A stretch of DNA of 41,030 nucleotides from Rhodocyclales bacterium RIFCSPLOWO2_02_FULL_63_24 (GTDB lineage: Bacteria; Pseudomonadota; Gammaproteobacteria; Burkholderiales; Rhodocyclaceae): NCBI GenBank assembly GCA_001828935.1, contig MHZX01000123.1, positions 1 to 41,030 on the forward strand, written 5' to 3'. How positions within the stretch are numbered: position 1 is the stretch's first letter; each line of letters begins with the position of its first letter. Positions 36,406 to 41,030 of the stretch are shown piece by piece. The position numbers and the translations under genes are program-made. The notes under the pieces are model-generated. The model made no database searches. It saw only the letters and a program-made list of their open reading frames with translations, and was not told the DNA's origin.

Positions 36406-36461
36406 ATTCTCGAAAGCCGGGGTTACCGCCTGATTGCCGCCGCGTTACGGATAGGTTGCGG
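36406..36461 (-). promoter_or_regulatory. four-copy PhoB-like array and -10 of the olsB lipid operon
   Basis: Minus strand: CCGCAAC-N4-CCGTAAC-N4-CGGCAAT-N4-CGGTAAC (36461 to 36422), all in exact 11-bp register, then 10 bp, then GAGAAT (36411-36406; 4/6 to the -10 consensus). Four half-sites on one face of the helix would allow two PhoB dimers to bind. Confidence 0.65.
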
Positions 36462-36532
36462 CTTCCCGATGGCGGCGCCGGTCACGTTTCCGACCGAACC
36501 TCAAACATTGAAAATTGATCTTCCGGCGGGCG

Positions 36533-36566
36533 ATTTCACGGCTCTGTAACATTCGCTGCCTAGACT
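36533..36566 (+). promoter_or_regulatory. candidate PhoB box and -10 of pstS
   Basis: ATTTCAC (36533-36539), N4, CTGTAAC (36544-36550), then 10 bp, then TAGACT (36561-36566). The half-sites match the classical CTGTCAC at 5/7 and 6/7, and the spacing to the -10 is the same as at the other PhoB-like promoters in this window. The leader is about 30 nt and carries the AAGGAG site of pstS. Confidence 0.7.
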
Positions 36567-36604
36567 TCGGTTTTTCACACCGCACTGCATAAAGGAGTTT
36601 GCTG

Positions 36605-37585
36605 ATGAAATCCATGAAGATTGCTGCTGTTGTCGCCGGCGTTTTCGCTTCGGCGACGGTCTACGCCCAGGCCCTGGTGAAGATCGACGGCTCCTCGACC
36701 GTCTATCCGATTACCGAGGCTGTGGCCGAAGAGTTCCAGAAGTCGAAAAAGAACGCCATCAAGGTCACGGTCGGCATTTCCGGTACCGGCGGCGGCTTCA
36801 AGAAGTTCTGCCGCGGCGAGACCGACATTTCCGACGCCTCGCGGCCGATCGTCAAGAAGGAAATGGACGCCTGTGCCGCCGCCGGCATCAAGTACGTCGA
36901 ACTGCCGGTGGCCTTCGACGCGTTGACCGTTGTGGTGCACCCGAGCAACACCTGGGCCGCCAACATGAAGCCGGAGCAGCTCAAGGTCATGTGGGAGCCT
37001 GCTGCGCAAGGCAAGATCACCAACTGGAAGCAGGTCGATCCGAGCTTCCCCGACCTGCCGCTCAAGCTCTATGGTCCGGGTGCCGATTCGGGCACCTTCG
37101 AGTACTTCACCGAGGCCATCGTCGGCAAGGCAAAGTCTTCGCGCGGCGACTACACCGCGTCGGAAGACGACAACGTGCTGGTGCAGGGCGTGTCCCGCGA
37201 CAAGGGCGGCATCGGCTATTTCGGCTTCGCCTACTACATCGAGAATGCCGGCAAGCTGAAGGCCGCTGCGATCTGGAACGGCAAGAAATTCGTGGCACCG
37301 TCCGCCGCCGTGGTCGAGGATGGTTCCTACCAGCCCCTGGCGCGGCCGATTTTCATCTACGTCAATGCCAAGTCTTTGGAGAAGCCGGAAGTCAAGGAGT
37401 TCGTGCACTTCTACATGAAGCACGGCGCCAAGCTGACCCAGGAAGTGAAGTACGTTCAGCTACCTGCCAAGATTTATGAGATCAACTCCGGGCATGTGAA
37501 CAAGATGAAGCTCGGCACCGTGTTCGGCGGCGTGCCCGAGGTCGGCGTCAAGATCGACGAACTGGTCAAGCGCGAAGCCAAGTAA
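36605..37585 (+). CDS. pstS: phosphate ABC transporter substrate-binding protein PstS
   Basis: Periplasmic phosphate-binding protein, 326 residues with a signal peptide (MKSMKIAAVVAGVFASATVYA, cleavage before QA). The mature start VKIDGSSTVYP contains the Ser/Thr phosphate-binding loop; FCRGETDISDASRP and GPGADSGTFEYFTE supply the other phosphate ligands. Start ATG 36605 has AAGGAG at 7 nt. It is followed by a terminator before pstC, which would give pstS a higher transcript level than the rest. Confidence 0.95.
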   Translation: MKSMKIAAVVAGVFASATVYAQALVKIDGSSTVYPITEAVAEEFQKSKKNAIKVTVGISGTGGGFKKFCRGETDISDASRPIVKKEMDACAAAGIKYVELPVAFDALTVVVHPSNTWAANMKPEQLKVMWEPAAQGKITNWKQVDPSFPDLPLKLYGPGADSGTFEYFTEAIVGKAKSSRGDYTASEDDNVLVQGVSRDKGGIGYFGFAYYIENAGKLKAAAIWNGKKFVAPSAAVVEDGSYQPLARPIFIYVNAKSLEKPEVKEFVHFYMKHGAKLTQEVKYVQLPAKIYEINSGHVNKMKLGTVFGGVPEVGVKIDELVKREAK

Positions 37586-37598
37586 GCAGCCGTGATAC

Positions 37599-37627
37599 GC
37601 CCCGGGACCGATGTTCCGGGGCTTTTT
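37599..37627 (+). terminator. attenuating terminator between pstS and pstC
   Basis: GCCCCGG (37599-37605) pairs with CCGGGGC (37616-37622) across a 10-nt loop that can add two weak pairs, followed by five T. It lies 13 nt after the pstS stop and 30 nt before the pstC start, so partial read-through is likely. Confidence 0.8.
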
Positions 37628-37656
37628 GCTGTACATTTTCATCCGCCCCGTTTCCG

Positions 37657-38604
37657 ATGAGTGCAACCCTGCCCGTCCAAGTACCCCTTATGACCGAGTT
37701 TGTCAGCGACCGGCTGAGCAAGAAGGCATCGCGTCATGTCAAGGAACGCATCATCGAGTTCCTGCTGTTCAGTGCCGCGGCGTTTTCCGTGTTCGTCACC
37801 GTCACCATCGTCTATGTGCTGGTCAAGGAATCCTGGGTTTTCTTCCAGACGGTGCCGCTTTCCGATTTCCTGTTCGATACCCAATGGACGCCGCTGTTCG
37901 ACGATGCCCACTACGGCATCATGGTGCTGCTCTCGGGCACGCTCACCAGTTCGGCCGTGGCCTTGCTGGTGGCGATTCCGCTGGGCACCATCATCGCCAT
38001 CTATCTTTCCGAATTTGCCGGCTTCAAGCTGCGCGAGATCGCCAAGCCCTTTCTTGAACTGCTGGGCGGCGTGCCGACCATCGTCTATGGCTACTTCGCC
38101 CTGACTTTCCTGACGCCGCTGCTGCAAAAAATCTACCCCGACCTGCCCGGTTTCAACCTGCTCTCGGCCGGTCTGGTGATGGGCGTCATGATCGTTCCCT
38201 ACGTCGCTTCGCTCTCGGAAGACGCCATGCGCGCAGTGCCCATGGCGCTGCGCGAGGGTTCCTACGCGATGGGCGCGACGCGTTTGCAGACAGCGCTCTG
38301 GGTGGTGACGCCGGCAGCCACCTCAGGCATTGCCTCGGCCTATATCCTCGGCATCTCCCGCGCGGTCGGCGAGACCATGATTCTCGCCGTGGCGGCCGGC
38401 ATGCAGCCGAACCTGACCTTCAATCCCGCCGAGCCGGGCGCGACGATCACCTCCTATATCGTGCAGGTGGCGCTGGGCGATCTGCCGCATGGCTCGATCG
38501 GCTACCAGACCATTTTCGCCGCCGGCCTCACCCTGTTGCTGATGACCCTGGCCTTCAACCTGCTCGGCTACTGGCTGCGCAAGCATTACCGGGAGGTGTA
38601 CTGA
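37657..38604 (+). CDS. pstC: phosphate ABC transporter permease PstC
   Basis: Inner-membrane permease of 315 residues with six membrane segments, the first near 37-60, and the ABC-coupling EAA-like loop (MALREGSYAMGATRLQTALWVVTPAATSGI, about 190-220). Contains the PstC-type LGGVPTIVYGYFAL and ISRAVGETMILAVAAG segments. ATG 37657 and ATG 37690 are both possible starts; neither has a clear ribosome site. Confidence 0.94.
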   Translation: MSATLPVQVPLMTEFVSDRLSKKASRHVKERIIEFLLFSAAAFSVFVTVTIVYVLVKESWVFFQTVPLSDFLFDTQWTPLFDDAHYGIMVLLSGTLTSSAVALLVAIPLGTIIAIYLSEFAGFKLREIAKPFLELLGGVPTIVYGYFALTFLTPLLQKIYPDLPGFNLLSAGLVMGVMIVPYVASLSEDAMRAVPMALREGSYAMGATRLQTALWVVTPAATSGIASAYILGISRAVGETMILAVAAGMQPNLTFNPAEPGATITSYIVQVALGDLPHGSIGYQTIFAAGLTLLLMTLAFNLLGYWLRKHYREVY

Positions 38605-38605
38605 G

Positions 38606-39532
38606 ATGGACATCGAGCAGAAGCTTGAGAATATCCGCGGCATCATTGTCCGCGCCAAGCGCTGGGACCTGTTCTTCACCTTGCTCGGCATTCTTTCCCT
38701 GATGGTGGGCGTGCTGACTTTCACCATCCTGTTCGTGGACATGGCGATCGAGGGCGTGCCGCGACTGAGCATGGACTTCTTCACCTCCTTCCCATCACGC
38801 CGCGCCGCCAACGCCGGCATTCTGTCGGCCTGGGTCGGCACCGTGCTGGTGATGCTGCTGACGGCGCTGGCGGCGGTGCCGCTGGGCGTCGCCGCCGGCG
38901 TCTATCTTGAGGAATACGCGCCGAAGAACTGGATCACGGACATCATCGAGATCAACATCAGCAACCTGGCCGGCATTCCGTCCATCGTCTATGGCCTGCT
39001 GGCGCTCGGCCTGTTCGTGTATTACTTCGGCTTCGGCCAGAGCATCCTTTCCGCCGGCCTGACGCTGGCGCTGCTGATCCTGCCGGTGATCATCGTCGCT
39101 ACGCGGGAAGCCATCCGCTCCATTCCGCAAGCGATCCACGAGGGCTCCTATGCCTGCGGCGCGACCACCTGGCAGACGGTGCGCGACCACATCCTGCCGT
39201 ATTCCTCGGCCGGCATCCTGACCGGCGTGATTCTCGGCATGGCGCGCGCCATCGGCGAGACGGCGCCGATCATCACCATCGGCGCGCTGACCTTCATCGC
39301 CTTCCTGCCGCCAGCTCCCTTCACCGGCGAGCCGCCGGCGGGGCTGTTCGATTGGATCTTCGCGCCCTTCACGGTGATGCCGATCCAGATGTTCAACTGG
39401 ACCTCGCGGCCCGAGGCGGCCTTTACCGTCAATGCCGCGGCGGCCGGCTTCGTTCTCGTCTTCATGACCCTGGCCATGAACGGCCTGGCAATCTATCTGC
39501 GCTATCGTTTGCGCAAAAACATCAAGTGGTGA
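38606..39532 (+). CDS. pstA: phosphate ABC transporter permease PstA
   Basis: The second phosphate permease, 308 residues with six membrane segments, pairing with PstC to form the channel. It has the [19 protein letters not shown] motif, the coupling loop around [25 protein letters not shown] and the [15 protein letters not shown] segment. It follows the pstC stop by 1 nt with GGGAGG overlapping the end of pstC. Confidence 0.94.
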   Translation: MDIEQKLENIRGIIVRAKRWDLFFTLLGILSLMVGVLTFTILFVDMAIEGVPRLSMDFFTSFPSRRAANAGILSAWVGTVLVMLLTALAAVPLGVAAGVYLEEYAPKNWITDIIEINISNLAGIPSIVYGLLALGLFVYYFGFGQSILSAGLTLALLILPVIIVATREAIRSIPQAIHEGSYACGATTWQTVRDHILPYSSAGILTGVILGMARAIGETAPIITIGALTFIAFLPPAPFTGEPPAGLFDWIFAPFTVMPIQMFNWTSRPEAAFTVNAAAAGFVLVFMTLAMNGLAIYLRYRLRKNIKW

Positions 39533-39537
39533 GCACC

Positions 39538-40341
39538 ATGCAGATTCCAACCAGGTACGAAGCGGGCGTCGAGGGCAACGTCCTCAAGGCCAATGTCAGC
39601 GACCTTGATTTCTACTATGGCGCCTTCCACGCGCTGAAGCGGGTTTCGATGCCGATCCACGACCGCAAGGTGACGGCGCTGATCGGCCCCTCGGGTTGCG
39701 GCAAGTCCACGCTGCTGCGCTGCTTCAACCGCATGCACGACCTGTATCCCGGCAATCGCTATGCCGGCGGCGGCATCGTGCTCTACCCGGACAATACCAA
39801 CCTGCTCGCGCCCGGCGTCGATCCGATCGAAGTGCGGATGCGCATCAGCATGGTGTTCCAGAAGCCGAACCCCTTCCCCAAGTCGATCTACGAGAACGTC
39901 GCCTACAGCCTGCGGGTGCGCGGCATGCGCAACAAAAGCGAACTCGACGACCGCGTCGAATCGGCGCTGAAGGGCGCCGCGCTGTGGAACGAAGTCAGCA
40001 ACCGGCTCAAGGAACTCGGCGCCAATCTCTCCGGCGGCCAGCAGCAGCGCCTGTGCATCGCCCGCGCCCTGGCTTCCGACCCGGAGATCATCCTGTTCGA
40101 CGAGCCGACTTCGGCCCTCGATCCGATCGCCACCGCCAGCATCGAGGAACTGATCATCGAGCTGAAGGAAAAGGTCACCATCCTCATCGTCACCCACAAC
40201 ATGCAGCAGGCCGCGCGCATCTCCGATTACACGGCCTACATGTATCTGGGCGAGATGATCGAGTTCGGTGTCACCGACCAGATCTTCATCAAGCCGCAGA
40301 AGAAGGCGACGGAAGATTACATCACCGGCAGGTTCGGCTAG
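39538..40341 (+). CDS. pstB: phosphate ABC transporter ATPase PstB
   Basis: ATPase of the Pst importer, 267 residues. Walker [10 protein letters not shown] is near residues 50-58, the Q-loop is FQKPNPFP, the signature is LSGGQQQR near 163-170, the Walker B is [12 protein letters not shown] near 184-195 and the switch His is in [13 protein letters not shown]. Start ATG 39538 lies 5 nt after the pstA stop; the frame is open upstream inside pstA but without support. No phoU, phoB or phoR follows within the window. Confidence 0.96.
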   Translation: MQIPTRYEAGVEGNVLKANVSDLDFYYGAFHALKRVSMPIHDRKVTALIGPSGCGKSTLLRCFNRMHDLYPGNRYAGGGIVLYPDNTNLLAPGVDPIEVRMRISMVFQKPNPFPKSIYENVAYSLRVRGMRNKSELDDRVESALKGAALWNEVSNRLKELGANLSGGQQQRLCIARALASDPEIILFDEPTSALDPIATASIEELIIELKEKVTILIVTHNMQQAARISDYTAYMYLGEMIEFGVTDQIFIKPQKKATEDYITGRFG

Positions 40342-40395
40342 CGCAACGGTGGCGAAATGACCGTTCCCTTGTGGGGCGAACTGGACGGACTGTAG

Positions 40396-40413
40396 GGCGG
40401 ACTTCAGTCCGCC
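40396..40413. repeat. inverted repeat downstream of pstB
   Basis: GGCGGACT, TC, AGTCCGCC: a perfect 8-bp stem with a 2-nt loop and no T-tract. This form of GC-rich palindrome with a TTCA centre is common as an intergenic element in betaproteobacteria; it could protect the 3' end of the pst mRNA. Confidence 0.65.
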
Positions 40414-40473
40414 AACCACGTCGACCACGTCGACTGGCTGAAGCCAGGCTCACAGTATTGCGAAGCAGATCGT

Positions 40474-40500
40474 CAGGAGTCGGCGCTGACGGTACGGCGG
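40474..40500 (+). repeat. diverged copy of dispersed 26-bp repeat after pstB
   Basis: CAGGAGTCGGCGCTGACGG then TACGGCGG. Shares CAGGAGTCGGCGCTG with the copy in yhbY and the core with the perfect copies. Confidence 0.6.
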
Positions 40501-40659
40501 TTGTTCGACCGGACGAATGGACCAAAATCTGACTCAGCTGCTAATGATCGGCAACCAGACATTCGCTGTTAATTGCCAATACGAGTGTTCGCTTCACTCA
40601 AACTGACGGGGGGCACTCAACCCGAAGCGGAAGTGGCGTGATTGTTTCAACAAACAATA

Positions 40660-40923
40660 TCAAGTATCCAGGGCGACGATACTAACAACCACTCCATCAG
40701 ACACCTTGACAGATTGCGCCTGGACTTTGAGGTTGTACGCCCCGCGACCGGTGAGCCAACGGGCTCCCGGTTCTTGGCGAACAGAAGTTTTGCCCTGAGC
40801 TTGAGGCGAGTAGAGCAGCTCAAAAGCGTCGGTGTCGCTGTGCAACTCCATTGCCGGCCATAGTTCATGAGGAAAGAGCGGTCCGCGGACGAACCACTCG
40901 CGCTTGCTTTGGGAGTGGCACAT
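40660..40923 (-). CDS. hypothetical 87-residue ORF, possibly a gene remnant
   Basis: Reads MCHSQSKREWFVRGPLFP at the start and ends VSDGVVVSIVALDT. I do not recognise it. It has no ribosome site upstream and no membrane segment or domain, and another minus-strand frame of similar length overlaps it. The composition of its second half looks more protein-like than chance, so it may be the tail of a lost gene. Confidence 0.2.
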   Translation of the reverse strand: MCHSQSKREWFVRGPLFPHELWPAMELHSDTDAFELLYSPQAQGKTSVRQEPGARWLTGRGAYNLKVQAQSVKVSDGVVVSIVALDT

Positions 40924-41030
40924 GACAGCTGCGGGCTTTTCGCCACACCTAGCAGCCTGTCGGACTTGAGTTCGTCGGACGGCCCGATTTCACGATCCGG
41001 GATGAATTCGTGCGTTGCTGGCTGAAATCA

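Larger units (their letters stand above)
40342..41030. other. repeat-rich, largely non-coding stretch after pstB
   Basis: Nearly 690 bases without a convincing gene. It contains a perfect 8-bp inverted repeat, two tandem 9-bp units (CCACGTCGA at 40416 and 40425), a small TGGCT/AGCCA hairpin and a diverged dispersed repeat at 40474. Beyond 40640 there are only short overlapping reading frames that look like debris. The segment from 40950 to the end could be the edge of a mobile element, but I cannot identify it. Confidence 0.6.

Noticed and set aside
6298-40500. CRISPR array based on the recurring 26-bp unit
   Set aside because: The copies are kilobases apart with no regular spacers and no cas genes.
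40951-41030. Terminal inverted repeat of an insertion sequence at the window end
   Set aside because: The sequence resembles some IS ends to my eye, but the other end and a transposase are not in view, so it cannot be supported.

Overview
The window reads as a high-GC betaproteobacterial chromosome. The opening block carA-leuE-carB-greA-DUF4149-yhbY-rlmE-ftsH-folP-glmM, the Porin_4-type porin ending in Phe, and the PlcP/OlsB lipid genes fit a Rhodocyclaceae-like organism; that placement is inference from gene content, and genus cannot be settled from sequence reading alone. There are no tRNA, rRNA or CRISPR loci. Most long antisense ORFs are shadows produced by GC-rich third codon positions.

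Region 1 (1-11484) is a housekeeping block: carbamoyl-phosphate synthase with a LeuE-type exporter between its subunits, GreA, a small membrane protein, YhbY (opposite strand), RlmE, FtsH, a terminator, then FolP and GlmM. Region 2 (11489-16382) pairs a DUF3604 (PHP-like) protein with an SLC13/DASS anion transporter, divergent from a Crp/Fnr-type regulator; a perfect 7-2-7 palindrome lies between them. Region 3 (16395-24325) holds SixA, a porin, a four-gene operon resembling the Sia partner-switch (CBS-PP2C phosphatase, SiaB kinase, SiaC, and an EAL-CBS-GGDEF enzyme), and a CYTH-CHAD protein. Region 4 (24527-29118) is creB-creC-creD, with a five-copy direct-repeat array in front of creD, followed by a broken GH3/NagZ-like gene. 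Region 5 (29247-31489) is an overlapping pair, ParA-type ATPase plus AlbA_2/HATPase protein, bracketed by direct copies of a short dispersed repeat. Region 6 (31759-40341) is an overlapping lipid operon (olsB, glycosyltransferase, dgkA, glycosyltransferase, plcP) divergent from pstSCAB. The last 690 bases are repeat-rich and mostly non-coding.

The main result is a shared promoter architecture. Heptamers of the form NNGYAAY, repeated every 11 bp and followed exactly 10 bp later by a -10 hexamer, precede the porin, the Sia-like operon, the lipid operon and pstS; a weaker version precedes the CYTH-CHAD gene. The 11-bp direct-repeat geometry is that of PhoB boxes. I infer that much of this window is a phosphate-starvation island joining phosphate uptake (porin, Pst), replacement of phospholipids by glyco- and ornithine lipids (PlcP, two GT4 enzymes, DgkA, OlsB), a possible polyphosphate-binding protein (CHAD), and c-di-GMP/partner-switch signalling. 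phoB, phoR and phoU are not in the window.
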